Positions 11,665 to 24,353 of a stretch of DNA of 64,000 nucleotides are shown piece after piece. The stretch's first letter is position 1; each line of letters opens with the position of its first letter. The position numbers and the translations under genes are program-made. The stretch is from Dermanyssus gallinae (taxonomy: Eukaryota > Arthropoda > Arachnida > Mesostigmata > Dermanyssidae): assembly GCA_003439945.1 (NCBI GenBank), contig QVRM01006564.1:842851-906850 (forward strand), written 5' to 3'. The notes below the pieces were generated by a model. That model was not told where the DNA came from. It saw only the letters and a program-made list of their open reading frames with translations, and made no database searches.

Positions 11665-12318
11665 GGAGTTCGTGAAGGTTTAGTAGATGCCGAGGTGATC
11701 GTACACTTGCTAAATCAAGCAATGTTTAATGCAAATGGGAGCGGGATGTCTTGCTGAGGGACAGTGAAATTACCAACATTTAATATACTGATGTGGCTAG
11801 CTGGATATCATTTTAGAAAGCGTGCGAGCGGGTTTATAAGGGTAGTTGTTCACCATTTTAGACCAAGCATTCACACCAAAAAAATCTTGGCGTGCATGCG
11901 GGCGGATGGTTCTTGTTGGCCCATCAATTGTTATATACATTAAATATGCTCCTTGGTATAAACAAAACTTCATCTGTGAAGCGCGTAAGTGCAGGGAATT
12001 AAGCCAGGGTTTCTTTTTCTACAAAAACCATAACCAAAATAACTACATCACTATCAAACTTCTGTTTTAGCAAAGCTTCGTGGTCTGCCGATCATCAAGC
12101 ACGTATTAAATGCTGTAGCTGGTTTTTACAGCAAACTAAGGCTGGGTTCGCTGCACGTGTGCTCTTCACAGATCAAGTAAAATGTTTGAGCCATTCCTGA
12201 TTTTAAACTGAATCTTGCGATCCAGGCCATCTCCCTCCATTGCACCAAATGACTGCCTTGATACAAATGCAGTGTAAAGGGTAAATTAAAAACAGGCCAA
12301 GCAATTAAAACAAGCTGT
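11528..12318. other. Spacer between converging mRpL32 and MCM6
   Basis: No recognisable gene. It contains a (TC)n-(TA)n tract at about 11608-11661. Short open frames at 11846-12070 and 12126-12344 have no domain. Confidence 0.5.
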
Positions 12319-12324
12319 TTTATT
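12319..12324 (-). terminator. Candidate polyadenylation signal of MCM6
   Basis: AATAAA on the minus strand about 300 bases past the MCM6 stop codon. Confidence 0.45.
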
Positions 12325-12621
12325 ATACGTGCCACTGAGTTCAAAATATTTTATACGTACGCAGCATAGATTCATATGATTAGTGCATCAACCAGGTAAT
12401 GGATACCCGGAGCGTACTTTTATGTACAGATATCGACTAAAAATCGAGATGTGGTTAACATCCTTGTAACCACGTTTAGCGAAGCCAGTGTATGCCGTAT
12501 GCTTCTATGCATTTAGAAGTATACAACTACATATACCCTTCGTCTGGTCCTGTGAGTTAGTTACATGCTGTGTCCAATGCGACAGCACTAAATATTGTTG
12601 AGGGTCCTTTACCGATCAGAT

Positions 12622-15600
12622 CTAGTCGGTAGCGACATAGTTGGGGTGGACAGCAATCACAGGATGCTCGAGAATCTCTTCGCCTTCGCCCTTGAGTCCG
12701 ACTTTTCCTATTTTTAGCAGAATGCCGTCAGCGATCAGTCTGTCGATGACCTTGTCGCAGAGCTCCTTTTTGGTGACGAGCTGCTCGACATCGTCAATGT
12801 CCTTCTCGATGTGCTCTAGGTACCAGTTGAGCAGCTCCTCCTTGTTCATTGTACCCTCTTCTTCAGCGGTGTCCTTCTGCCGGATGGCAAACACCAACAG
12901 GTTGGCGATCGCCCGATAGTCTTCGAAGTGAATCGACAGGTGGCGCTTCGGCTTCGCCTGGCTGCCAGCCTGTGCCTCCATCGACTGGTTCTCCTTGTCG
13001 TCGGGGTCGGCGTCGATTTGCGGCTCCTCATCGTCGGCTTCCATCAGGTGGATGTCGGGCTGCTCGACGCGAATAATCGACTTGTTCAGCAGGCGGAACG
13101 CCTCCTTCACGTGCTTCTCTTTGACCTCGTCCTGGCAGTGCATGCGAGCGATGCCCTCGGCCAGTCGTATCATCGACTCGAGCTGTCGGACGGTGATGCG
13201 CCACGCCGACTTCGATACGCCACCGCAGTCTCGCTGCCGCAGGTGGCGGTACTGCTCGACGAGGTAGTCTTTGGCCGCCTCGGTCATCTTCGGCTTGAAC
13301 ATGCGCGCAAACTGAATGTAGCGCTGGATCTCTTCGCGTGTGTACACCTTGGTCTTCTCGACGGCCTCGATGCCGCTCTGGTGCAGATTCACAATCGTGC
13401 GCGCGATAGCGTAGTCGGTAATGTCGTTACAGTCGTCGATGAGCACGAAGAACAGGTCGAAACGCGACATGATCGGCGGCGACAGCGTGATGTTCTGCTG
13501 CAGCGACTTGGTTCGGTCGTAGCGTCCGTTGATCGGGTTGGCGGCGGCGAGAATCGACGCGCGCGCGTTCAGTGTCGCCCTGACGCCGGCCTTCGTGATC
13601 GAGATCGTCTGCTGTTCCATCGCTTCGTGGATCGCCACCTGGTCCTTGGGGTCCATCTTGTCGAACTCGTCGATGCAGCACACACCGTTGTCGGCCAGCA
13701 TGAGCGCACCAGCTTCGATCACGAACTCGTGGCTCTCTTCGTCGCGGACAACGGCAGCCGTCAGGCCGGACGCGGTCGACGCCTTGCCCGACGTGTAGAT
13801 GGCGCGCGGCGTGAAGTCGACGACCTGCTTCAGGAACTGCGACTTGGCCGTCGACGGGTCGCCGACGATACAGACGTTGATGTCGCCTCGCAGCGTGGTG
13901 CCTTCGGCCGTCTTTTTCGGCACGCCGCCAAACTGCATGATGAGAATGCCCCGCTTGATCTCGTCGTTGCCGTGGATCGCCGGAAAGAGCGAGTCGCAGA
14001 GGTTCTTGTAGAGCTCGCGGTCCTGCGACATTTCGTAGATTTTGTCCCAGTGGTGCGGCTGGAGGTTCTTGCGCACTTCGTTCGGCGTCAGCTCAGTGCC
14101 GTCGTCGTGCCGGTTGGCCATGCTCGAGTTGCACGGCTCGACGGCGCACGCAAGAAACGCCGTACGATAGCCCATTTCGCGCACACCGAGGTTCTTCAGA
14201 CCGGAGACGCCTTCGTTTTCGAAGCCCTGCTGCTGTTTAGTGTTAGCGCGCTCCGACTTGAGACCCGGAGTGCTCAGCTTGCTAACGTCGGGTACAACGA
14301 TCAAAGTGCCTGAATGAAAACCAACCAACAAACACCTTATCATACTCGTCCAGTGTTGCAACAACATTGACTCTTGCTGTTGCTAAAAATCAAAAAATAC
14401 TTTCCGGGCTGACTTTCAGCCAAGATAAAAAATAAGATTTTTCGGTATTTATTTTTATCTTGGCTGAGAGTCATCTCCAGACTGCTACTACTACTACTAT
14501 TGTCTTTTTTTGCAACCTTTAACATATAAAGTTTATTTTCCGTATAATACATTAGGTATATATACTACTATTGTCTTAGACGTAATTATCGGGCTCTCGC
14601 ACGAATAAACGGAACGCCCATCAAAAACCGTAACAACAAAAAAGAATATCTTCTTTCAGTAGCCGAACTGTGCTGCCTAATTATGTTTTAGATTAGAAAA
14701 TAATAATACCATACGGCCACTTGATTTACTTTGTTTCTCACTTGTAAAATGCGGGTTGTACAACGATTACGTACCAATAAAATCACATTTATCTCCAGCC
14801 TGAGCCGTCTCGACTGCTTCGGCGCGAACGACGATTTCAACACTACGGGGAATGTTGCCACGTGGAAGTTCACTTTGTGTTTCCTGTATGCGAACTTTTT
14901 GGAAGTCGACAAACTTTGACTTTGACGTATCCAGCATGAACCTGCAAGGAAACAACGAAGCGACGTGGTAAATACACAGTCTTGGCTATATCTAGTTAGT
15001 GCAGTATATATGCGGTAGCCAAAAAAATGCACAGAACGGCGGAGCCATAGTAAGCAGTAAAGCTTAACTATAGGGACAATGACAACGTGAATCACCGTGA
15101 CAAATACAGAGCGATTAACACAACAATCCACAGTAATGAACCTATGGAAAGAAAATGAAGCCCGGAAAATCAAGTAAAGCAGAGTTCGCACCTCGCTCGG
15201 TTGTTGCAGACCGGGTTAGGGCAGATTGACGGTTCGGTGTACTTGAACTGCTGTTCGACCCCAGGAATCCACGTCTGACAGTCGAGACACTGGAACGTGC
15301 CCGACACGAGCTCCGGATGAACGGCGTGAGTTCGGACCACCTGTCCGGTGATCTTGATCAGTGACCCCAATCGAAGCATTGTCATCTCGCGAACCTTGTG
15401 CACAGTGCTCACCTCGGTGAACGCAACGTAGAAGTCTTTGTCCACCGGCCCATCATTGCGGTCCCTAACGAGGTTCTTGACCGCATTGCAGAGGAATGGG
15501 TACATCTAGAAATATATGCGCGTTGAAGGCAATGGCGGCGGCAACATCAACAACAGTAGACACCGTTAGGTTACATGTGAGGTTCTACCGTGAAAAATGT

Positions 15601-15965
15601 GTAAAATATATATATATATAAGGTGGAAGAGGCCTTGTGATACAAACCATCGAAATCAAAATCAGACAGACATCTGCTAGCGTCGCGAGTCACTTGAATT
15701 TATATATATATATATATATACTTACACGATAGTATTCCTCGGTGATGACGTTCGACAGATTCTGCGAGAAGCGTTCAACATCAGCCATGCTCACGGTCAG
15801 CGTATCTCGCTCGGGCTTCAGCAGCAAAAACGCTTCCTCGGCGTACTTTTTGGCATTCTTCTCATCGACCCATTCTTCCAGGAACTCTTGGAACATCTTT
15901 TGGCACTGTTCCCCCATCGCATCCTTGACGTGCGATGGGCCTGCGCGAAGATCCGAGACGTCCAT
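12622..15965 (-). CDS. MCM6: DNA replication licensing helicase subunit MCM6, 4 exons
   Basis: MCM6 is one of the six AAA+ subunits of the MCM2-7 replicative helicase. Exons are 15965..15726, 15505..15192, 14941..14775 and 14309..12622, in phases 0, 2 and 1, giving 802 residues (human 821). The zinc site is C153, C156, C175, C180. Walker A (GDPSTAKSQ) starts at about residue 390, Walker B (CIDEFDKM) at about 452 and the arginine-finger SRFD at about 522. The runs [20 protein letters not shown] and [14 protein letters not shown] are diagnostic of MCM6 rather than MCM5 or MCM7. The C-terminal winged-helix region is present and ends in HPNYVATD. The start ATG gives MDVSDLRAG and then the family's EKCQKLF-like block ([14 protein letters not shown]). 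All borders are GT..AG. Nothing is missing, so the gene appears functional. Intron 3 carries a SINE relic hairpin. Confidence 0.97.
14394..14515. repeat. SINE 3'-end relic forming an inverted repeat in MCM6 intron 3
   Basis: The block CTTGGCTGA.AGTCA, known from the 3' end of the SINE at 10544-10741, occurs here twice in opposite orientation (about 14404-14424 minus, 14458-14475 plus). The arms are separated by an AT-rich loop, so the pair can fold into a hairpin. The plus copy is followed by (CTA)n. Confidence 0.65.
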
Positions 15966-16265
15966 CTTGGCACCTAGTCATCCACCGTACGCGACCAGAA
16001 AACAGACCAACGAAATCAACAGTTTATTCGGTTGACCTGTATTACATAATTGTATCTGCCTATTTTAGTATGTTTTATTATTGTTATTTTAGTTGAACTG
16101 CTTACTTGCAGTCATTTAGTTAAACAAACTCTTATTTACTATCCAAGGAACAATGTATATGTGTGTAAGTATACAATGCTACTAGATTCACTTTGATTGA
16201 GCAATCCGAAAATCCTCCAATTATATCATCTATAAGTATCTAACCATAAGTACACAATTCTAACT

Positions 16266-16306
<41 letters not shown>

Positions 16307-17394
16307 TCAACATAAACAACACAAGTACTTCGCAAAACAGTATCTAAAATAAAAACATGAAACCGAGAAGGGTTACACCTCCTTGTATTAACGGAGAACT
16401 GAACTATATATCTGCCCTGCTACTGCATGCTATGTGAATAAAAAAATCGCAGCATCGCCTGTCTACAATTTCAAAGAGCTCATACCGAGCACAGCACCGG
16501 ACAGATACGGAAATAGTAAAAATCTCTTGGAAGTAGTAAAAATAAGTATTATATGGATTGGTTTCGAACATGTCGTACAGCTATGATTAACGATTAAAGG
16601 CAATGAAAAATAAAGCCACATTTGGTGCAGTTTACGGAACTATAGTTAATGGCCCGGCGTTGGTTGGTCACCGAGGATGCACCACGTTCTAGAGGGCCAA
16701 GCACAGCTTTAGATAAGAAAGCCATGCTAAAAGTCTACAAACTCTCGTGACGGAATAGATGGACATACAATATTGCATTAGCATTTATGCATGAAAATAA
16801 TTCTTCAGAAGAACTGCGATCCCCGACTTCAATCCAGAAGAGAGAAGATGCCACCAACGAGAAGATCGATCGCATGCGGCGAAAGACCTCCCATCAGGTT
16901 AAAGAGGCGCATCTCGACATCGGAAAGGTTTTGGTGACCGTTTTTTGCGATAAAGCAGATATTTGATTAATTGGTCACCTTTATTTAGGTTAACTGGGGA
17001 GCAGCACTACGCAACACTCCTGGACCAGTGGAAGCAACGCATCATAACACTACGACCTGCGATGCAAAAGAGGATGGAAGAGTATACATTGGGTTTACAA
17101 AAAAGTTTTTTTGAATTTTATAATGATTCTTTACGGACAAAACCGAAAAAACGTTTTTTTGTAGCCCTATATATAGATATATATGCATATATGCATGAGT
17201 ATGTAAGCGTATGCAATTATTATGTAGCTAATATCTTTTACCCACCACTGAAACACATCCACTGACAAAACGACTGGCTGCTAACTATTCTCTAAGCAGC
17301 TCTATGAGACCCCGGTTAATATTCGTTCAAAGTGAACTACGAATGAATATACTTTCTCCTAGCTTGGGGACACGTAATTCGGCGAACGAGATTC
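15966..17394. promoter_or_regulatory. MCM6 upstream region with unassigned open stretches
   Basis: This must contain at least part of the MCM6 promoter. A (TA)n array is at 16270-16301. On the plus strand two protein-like stretches occur: 16788-16926 (ending EAHLDIGK before a weak donor) and about 16989-17110 (LTGEQHYATLLDQWKQRI...) after a TTTATTTAG acceptor. Neither matches a family I know, and their best splice join is unconvincing. No E2F-type motif was seen within 150 bases of the MCM6 ATG. Confidence 0.35.
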
Positions 17395-17909
17395 CTAAAA
17401 CACTTCGGGGCAAATCAACGGCAAACTCAGATTTGATGAGCACAACATGCAACAAATAGCAGCGCAAGTTATTCGTGAGGGAATTGCCAAAGTTCCGTCT
17501 ATTTCAGACAAGCGTCCAACGAATTCCGATCCCTTTAAACAAGCCGGGGGACATTTAAACGGGTGAGCATCTAACCGTGTCCATTGCCTTTGTGAACAGT
17601 TAGCTAGCTGAATGTGCTGCCAAAGCCGAACACTGCTCGTGTACAGCATAAATATATCACTCAGTTCGATTCTAGCACTTGATGAAGATATTAATTGCTG
17701 CACAAAAAGTTAAATAGCGATGATTACCTCTTTATTGTCGGCTTGCCGTCGCTGAAGTTACGCTCGATCCGCTCGCAAGCTGGCCACGAATGAAGCGCGC
17801 CAAATTTTTGGCGCCAAACAGCCGTTTCGGCACCGGGCAGTACATCGAACAGCGACATGTTCGGAGAGAGCGCGACAGTTTCTTTTCTCGTCTGCGCCTC
17901 ATTCGCCAT
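17395..17909 (-). CDS. Candidate two-exon gene, unidentified 154-aa protein
   Basis: I do not recognise this protein. Exon 1 would be 17909..17728, starting with ATG in a good context (AACGATGGCG) and ending AAAGAG|GTAATC. Exon 2 would be 17677..17395, after a TATCTTCATCAAG acceptor. The phases match (2 into 2) and the frame runs to a stop, giving 154 residues with a cysteine-rich C-terminal half. No signal peptide or named domain is visible. A competing reading exists: on the plus strand 17399-17560 is open (LRFDEHNMQQIAAQVIREGI...) and ends in a strong donor, AACGG|GTGAGC. Only one of these is likely real. Three E2F-type motifs lie inside exon 1. Confidence 0.3.
17797..17818. promoter_or_regulatory. 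Cluster of three E2F-type motifs
   Basis: GCGCCAAA at 17797-17804, TTTGGCGC at 17807-17814 and GCGCCAAA at 17811-17818 all match the E2F consensus TTTSGCGC on one strand or the other; the last two overlap as a palindrome. MCM genes are classical E2F targets. The cluster is 1.8 kb upstream of the MCM6 ATG and 1.05 kb upstream of the Abraxas ATG, and overlaps a candidate coding exon. Confidence 0.4.
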
Positions 17910-18871
17910 CGTTAATTTATTTCTCAATCACGCCTACTAATAACAACAGATCGAGTTTAAGGGCAAAACTAAATAAGAGATCAGAGTTGAAGAGAGTTCC
18001 AGTCGCCAAAATCAGATATAAGGAGCAAACCAAGCAAACAATTCCCAGCTAAACAAAGCAGTCGAATAATTCGAAGTTCTGCCCGCCGCCGCTGTTGCTG
18101 GTGAGTGCCGGAAGCAGAAGAGGCCCAAATAGTCGAACCGCCTTTTTGTGTTTACTAACGTTGCCTTTAAATCTGCGCCACTCCTTGAATGATTCGACTC
18201 GGCGAAAAGCCGCTCTTTGGTAGTTAAAAAAGAACAAAACTACCGCTAAACGTGTATATATATATATATATATATATACAATGTGTATAGCAGTTTTGCT
18301 ATTATTAATTTTGCTAAGATAATGTATGAATGGGCGTGAAGAAGCTAACATTTTCGAAAGCCTTCGGACTAAGAATGATGTCGGCTACGCAGAACACAAA
18401 GCACAATTTTAAACACAAATGCAGAACTAAACAACAACAACAACAACAACAACAGCAATAAACAACGGAACATTCAACTTTCCATCTCTGTAAGTCGGAC
18501 GCTGTATCGCTGCACCGCCGATTCATAATAACAACAACAGCAGCAGCAACAACAACAACAATAACAGCAACAACAACAACAACAACAACAACTAATAATA
18601 GACCAGAATGAACCGCTGATTGAATATGGCTGTGTGTTGATAGAGAGGAAAGAGTTGACGTCGCTTCTGGTGTGGTGACTAATCGGCTTTGGTCGTCAGC
18701 GTTCGAGTCGAGGGCGCGGGTCGGCCTTGGTGGAGCCTCCTGCTTCTGTTGTTGTTCAATTTAGTGTTCGTTCACTTTTAATAGATGTAGATTGTAGAAA
18801 AAGGTGAGGATTTTTTTGACAGCAACTTCACAACGACAGCAGCTGCAAGGCTTCGCCGTACTCGGGTCGTC
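17910..18871. promoter_or_regulatory. Region upstream of the Abraxas-like gene, with (CAA)n tracts
   Basis: No coding frame is recognised. (TA)n lies at 18255-18279 and long (CAA)n/(CAG)n tracts at 18430-18460 and 18532-18593. The 5' untranslated part of the downstream gene probably lies in 18700-18871. Confidence 0.45.
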
Positions 18872-19227
18872 ATGAATGTCCAGGTCGTAATCAGTGGACC
18901 TGTATTCGCGCAACTCCTGCATAGCCACATCATCAGCCCCAACAATCAGGTTGGTTAGGACCGAATGATTGTTGCTCCGACTCCATGCTTACTCAGTTAG
19001 TTACAGAGTAGCTTAGCGTTAGTAACTAAGGTGTCGGGATTAGTTAACGCATCACCTAACAACTGTAACCGACATACAAACGTTAGCGCCATTTTAACCG
19101 GTCAAACATGATGGTGCATCTTTTCGGTACAGGTTTTTTCAAACTACATATATATATATAACATTCGAGATGTACGTACAGGTGTTTTAAAATTACGTAT
19201 ATATAACATTTGAGAAACCTCCTTGAG

Positions 19228-19260
<33 letters not shown>

Positions 19261-22200
19261 GTGTTGTTTGTTTTAGTGTTATTAATTAAATTCTTTCTTT
19301 AAAGTAAATCTGCACAGCTTAAGAAAAATTGCAATAGTATCCGAGGTACCGGCCATCTCATTTACTACCCTGTCTCGTCGACTTATGATATATGTAATAT
19401 ATAAGTATGAGTTGTGCGTCTGCCGGTTGTGTCTGCAGAGCTGTCCCAAGTGCCAAGTAGTCCAAATGCACAACACTGGATCAATAATCGTTGAACCACT
19501 TTTCTCGCCGGGAGCGTGAAGAAGAAAAATTATGATCACGCATAAAATATAGATTACGTCGAATGCATGGTTTAGTTTAGCGCTGACTGTGGCAGCTGAA
19601 ATTACGTATGTAGCTTACGGCTAATTTGATTGAGTTATACCATTTTGCTTTGCGTATATGCTTTTTAGTCTCCATGTATATCCTCTTTTACGTTTAGCCA
19701 TTACTGTACACTGTTGTCCCGCCGGTTGTTGACTTCGCCGAATATTGTCGTATTGCGCTCCGCGCTTTCAGGAGGGACTTCTGCTCGGTGAAGTGATTGA
19801 ACGCCGTGTCAACCAGATCAACGATCAAGCAGCTGTGAACGAACTTGAAGAAGTCATTATCAGTGCGTAACCCCAGCCTATCTGACTCGCTTAATCCCTA
19901 CATTTATATAGTATACTATACACCTATTTTTTACTTTTTTCTTTTTTTGACAGTTTGTAATTTTTTTATATGAAAGTGCAATATGAAAGAATGAACTCTA
20001 GCCAACTTATTGACATCATTTCCACCTATCTGTTGTCACTTCGCAGATCGAAAGACTAGCTTTTGAATTCCGTTTCTATAGATATATGCCGTTTGACTTG
20101 CCAACTACTTCAGCACACCTATTTTGTCGTCGTCGTCATATCGTCGACCTTCAAGGTACTCATTTAGGAGCATGGTTTAGATCTGAAATAAATTTTGGAA
20201 TTCTATTGCCTTACGACAGTGCCCATTCCCACACGTGGCTCGTCAAACCTAATATACTGAATATATAATTTTTTTAATGGTTTATTCACCATATCATTGA
20301 TAGTTACAAGTAACTTGCATGTCTTATAATTCACTGTTACAACTAAGCAGGTAATTCACACGTTCCTGCAGGGATTGTGCGTCGACTGACGCGCATCGTG
20401 TCAAGTGGTAGCAGTTGATGTTACATTCTCCACAAAATTTGCACACACATTTGTCAATTTTATAACACGATCCTTTCAGACAATATAATGGCGATAACCA
20501 TGTCAGGTTATCCTACACAACAGGGTGCGATTTGTTTTTAGAGCCTTTTCCCACTTATCTGTGGAGATCGCTGGTCCCTCTGTGTAGTTCTGCATTACAA
20601 TATTCATATTTATTTCTTCTTTAAACACTAGGTATCGGTCCAAGGCATCTGCACTAAATGGTATTCTGTCAGATATGAGGTCCTCCGTAAAGGTTCTCTC
20701 TCGACATAGTGCTAACGCTAGTATCAAACCTAATATGTCATTGCGTCATATTTGTTCTGGCACGCAAAGACGCATATGGGCGGTTAGCGCTACGATAACG
20801 TTAAAACGACCGTGATGGAGTGATTAGCAGGCGGGAGATTTCTATGTGTATGAAATTAAAAAGTTGACCGTACGATACGAAAAACAAATGAAAATGCAGC
20901 TGAAATGAGTTTGCTTATCTTTCACTATATGCGTATTAGCATCCGATAATGATAGCGGTATGAAAGCCAGATCTGCACAAATATATATATATATATATAT
21001 ATATATCCCCCGGGGCCGCTGCCGACATGCTTGCGACAACTGAAATTGCACGAGTGAGGTACACGAGCTCACTTGTTATGCCGTCGGACTTTGAGGCGCT
21101 AAGCAGAGAAGAACAGATCGATACCCATAACTCCCACACACTGCACCATTGTCAGAGTAGCGATAGCTGCCAGACCATCAACAGAACAGTTCCTGCAACG
21201 TTTTATTTCGAATATCTCTGTAATTAATACACGTATAAGTTGAAAACGTACAATAACTGTTGAGTTCACTTGCCAATGGGCGTGTGCGGGAGCTCGATGG
21301 TAATGTATGGGTCCTTCCATTGATTACGTATGCGGTATAAAATATAGGCTAACTGTATGCTAGTCTTTGTCGATATTCCTCTCAGGATAGACTTTTTTGA
21401 CTTACCGAGGCGATCACTTGTAGCTGACGTTTGTGTTAGATAAGCAGGGAAACTACGTATTTTTTGTCATATATTACTAACGACTAACGATTATGCTGCC
21501 GTGTATTTCGTATTTGATCTTTTAGAGGTTTGCTCGTATGTTCCATGTGAACCATTTGAACTATATAGAGAAAATCTCCAAATCGACACTGATGCATCGA
21601 TCAGGATTATGAGCGAAAGCAATAGGGGTACGCAAATCATCGGCTACTACAGCTTTCGAAGAAATCTCCCTCTCACGGTAATACATCCGTCCATGATGGA
21701 TTTATTTGTACACAATTTACACAAAAACTGCACATTTTTGACAACATGTTCCGCCCACTTAAACATGATTTTTTTTATTATCTTTGAAAGTATGCACGAA
21801 GGTGTCAAGTGATAACTTGATAACCCTCCTAACATTGGATTCTTGCTTTTACTGTATAACGAACTCTCCGGTTAGTCCCACACGGGTTAAGCCCGGAGTA
21901 AAATATATACTAATGAAATTAAGCAATATGAAGGCTATGAATCCTTGTGGCAAAATATGATCTGGAAGCATGTGGCTAATGTTAGCTTTACCTTGTACCT
22001 ACTTTTTAGAGAACTGGCAAACTTCAAATATAACTCTAGTCGTTTTGGCGACTGGCCAAACTGGCGTTTTTTGTGTGGCCGTGTAAGAATTTTTGGTTCT
22101 CATTATGTTCTTCAAGCTTCACGTTTTCAAACACTGTTGCTTAACAAAAACTTGCTACTAGAAAGAGCGCAGATGTGCCCTAAGTAGATTATTAAAGATC

Positions 22201-24353
22201 CGCGTGCACTTAGTTGTAAATGCATTCTCAGAAGCGCTTATGTCTGGCAGGCTTAAAAAGCGCCTTTGCAAAGTATGTAGGTGTGTCTGACACCCGTCTC
22301 TCATTCTTTCGAGATGTTTGCGCTATTTAGTGAGAAACCCCTCCGGGTTATATATATATATACTCGTGGGAACTACGTCGATAAATACAAAAAAAGCAAT
22401 AAGCCGAATTGTTTATGTCTCGAAAATATTGCGGGAACTTTGGGAAGTCTTAAGCGAGGTGAGAAAGCAATTAGAAAGCCAAACTTACCTCATTTACCGA
22501 ATGATCCGCGTGCATATAATTTAGTAGTGGTAGACGCGACTAAGTGCTTCTCGCCCCTGCAATATTTCGTGCAGGCCAGCCTTCGTGATCGGCATGTTGC
22601 AACTGCTCTCGCTATGGAAACGAACGGAACGCCATTTGTGTTCGGCCTATTCTCCGCTACGTTCAATGGGAACTTCTCGATCCACTCGCTGGAGCACTCG
22701 TTTCAGAGCGTCACGCCGATGCACAGTGACAGAACCCGAGCCACGTTTGAGGTATGTTGCGTTCGTCCGCATAGTCATTGGGTATACAGTTATTAAGTCA
22801 ACAATCAGCAATAAGATAAACGATAAGCGGTAAAGGTGACATAAAGCAGCGAAGCTTTTCGTTACGCTATGACCTACAGAAAATAATCACGATTATAATA
22901 GCAACGATGAGAGGTTTATTGCTCTTCATTATTTAAATCGTGCTGAAGTATAATATTTCAAGCACTGATGCGGGAGCTATTGTCTTCTCCGTAGACTAAC
23001 GCGTTTCAGGATAGTGCAAGGATAGAAGTTTCATTTCTATGAATGCTCAAACTGTCGGTTGACGAATATCAGAAAGCTATATATATGGGCGATGATCGTC
23101 ATGAAGCGCGCAATTGTCTTAATTTGTTAGTTATATATATATATACTGCTATAAAGCAGTGACGCTAGAAATGCATGGTGTGAATGAGATAGTCATAATA
23201 TCATAGTGTTCATGCGTATATTTGCTTTATTGTTGGTCTTTAGCCGGCTAGTCTGCGTGTGGTAAATCTGGGAGAGGACGCGCGCCAGGAGTATAGAACG
23301 CTGCCAGGAGCGGCCGTTTCACTTCAACAGGGGACGTTCAGTAACTTCGTGAAGAGTATCAACTATAATGGGTTCGTAGTAGAATTCTAGCAATTGCAGT
23401 AGTCGTAGTAGAAGGTCACTGAAATGGCGGAGCGAACAAACTTTTACGTTAGGCTTTGTTCTATAAAATGAATTCGATTTTTGTCGCCTGTAGATTCAAC
23501 GATCTGACTAAAATAAGAGCAGCAGTACACAACCAAAGTGTCTAGATTCTCTGGTCGTGTGGGTGATGGTCCAAGATTTGGATTACACATTTTATATAGG
23601 ATGTCATTTATTAGTTGCTTTTAATCGTATTTGCTTTTAATTAGCTCTAAGACTATTTATACTGTGAACGCGAAGGACTAGAGTGAAACTTTATCGTGGT
23701 ATATATATATATATATCGAATACACTTGTTTTAAACGAATATGTCGTTGGGTCAACGTTACGATTGATGGTTATGTCAGAGCGCGTGATGCCGAGCTTAT
23801 TTCCGTCGTGAACAGAAGAATCAACTGATGAATGTTACCGACACCTTAATTGACGTGTACTCCGAACATGTTTCCTTTTCGTTTAGTCTCCGTTTCGATA
23901 CAGCCATAGTGCCCTTTTTCTTGGCCTGTATTATTGTTTTGCTTATTACTGCTCTATGGCGGTAATTAAGCCCTCGAAGGTTGGGAAGTGTAGACATATT
24001 TTATTGTTTGTCTACGATGTAGCGTCGGCGTGGTGAACTTATTGACCAGACTCAGACAACTTGTTCTTATGTTTACTGTTTGTTTTACTCAACTCAGGCG
24101 TAACGACCAGAGCGTCGAAATCCTGAATCGTCTGCATAGAGAGGTGCAAAGGAAACTTGAAAGCTTGGCGACCGACATCACAGACAACCTTCAGGTAGGA
24201 AGCATTTCCTCGAAACGCAAGTAACTCATAAGGACAATCTTCGCTCGGGTGTACTAACTCAAATATTTTTAGTTAAGCTGAAACTAATTCTCGATTTTGT
24301 TTCTGTGATACTTTCAGCTTCACGAGGTCTCGTATGAGCAGGCTCATGCGTGA
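18872..24353 (+). CDS. Abraxas-family (FAM175) scaffold of a BRCC36 deubiquitinase complex, 7 exons
   Basis: Abraxas proteins are inactive MPN-domain partners that scaffold the K63-specific deubiquitinase BRCC36 in BRISC (ABRAXAS2) or BRCA1-A (ABRAXAS1). Exons are 18872..18949, 19772..19862, 21526..21677, 22575..22751, 23244..23371, 24098..24194 and 24318..24353; phases agree at every join and the product is 252 residues. Family landmarks in order: VVISGPVFAQLL (residues 5-16), EGLLLGEV (27-34), PCEPFELY (64-71), IIGYYSFRR (94-102) matching the family's VIGWYRFRR, ASLRDRHVATAL, FVFGLFSA, then NLGEDARQEYRTLP matching NLGNTSQQEYK. A short coiled segment (about 213-243) follows. No JAMM metal-binding motif is seen, as expected. 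Human relatives exceed 400 residues; here the frame stops after the coil start, so the long coiled coil and any BRCA1-binding SPxF tail are absent. ABRAXAS1 versus ABRAXAS2 cannot be decided. Confidence 0.87.
20265..20770 (-). mobile_element. 3' end of a non-LTR retrotransposon in Abraxas intron 2
   Basis: On the minus strand, 20727-20503 gives a LINE C-terminal-like frame (ISTDKWEKALKTNRTLLCRIT). A shifted frame follows, with the zinc knuckle CKFCGECNINCYHLTRC at about 20452-20402 (Cys-x2-Cys-x8-His-x3-Cys). The element ends with AATAAACCATTAAAAAAATT at about 20290-20271. The knuckle and AATAAACC tail link it to the copies at 28.3 kb and 0.7-3.4 kb. Confidence 0.65.

Noticed and set aside
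12928..14313. 461-codon open frame on the plus strand
   Set aside because: It is the antisense of the MCM6 last exon, kept open by GC-rich codon use (Leu/Arg/Val rich, no domain).
12622..15965. MCM5 or another MCM paralogue
   Set aside because: Blocks [26 protein letters not shown] and [14 protein letters not shown] fit MCM6, not MCM5 or MCM7.
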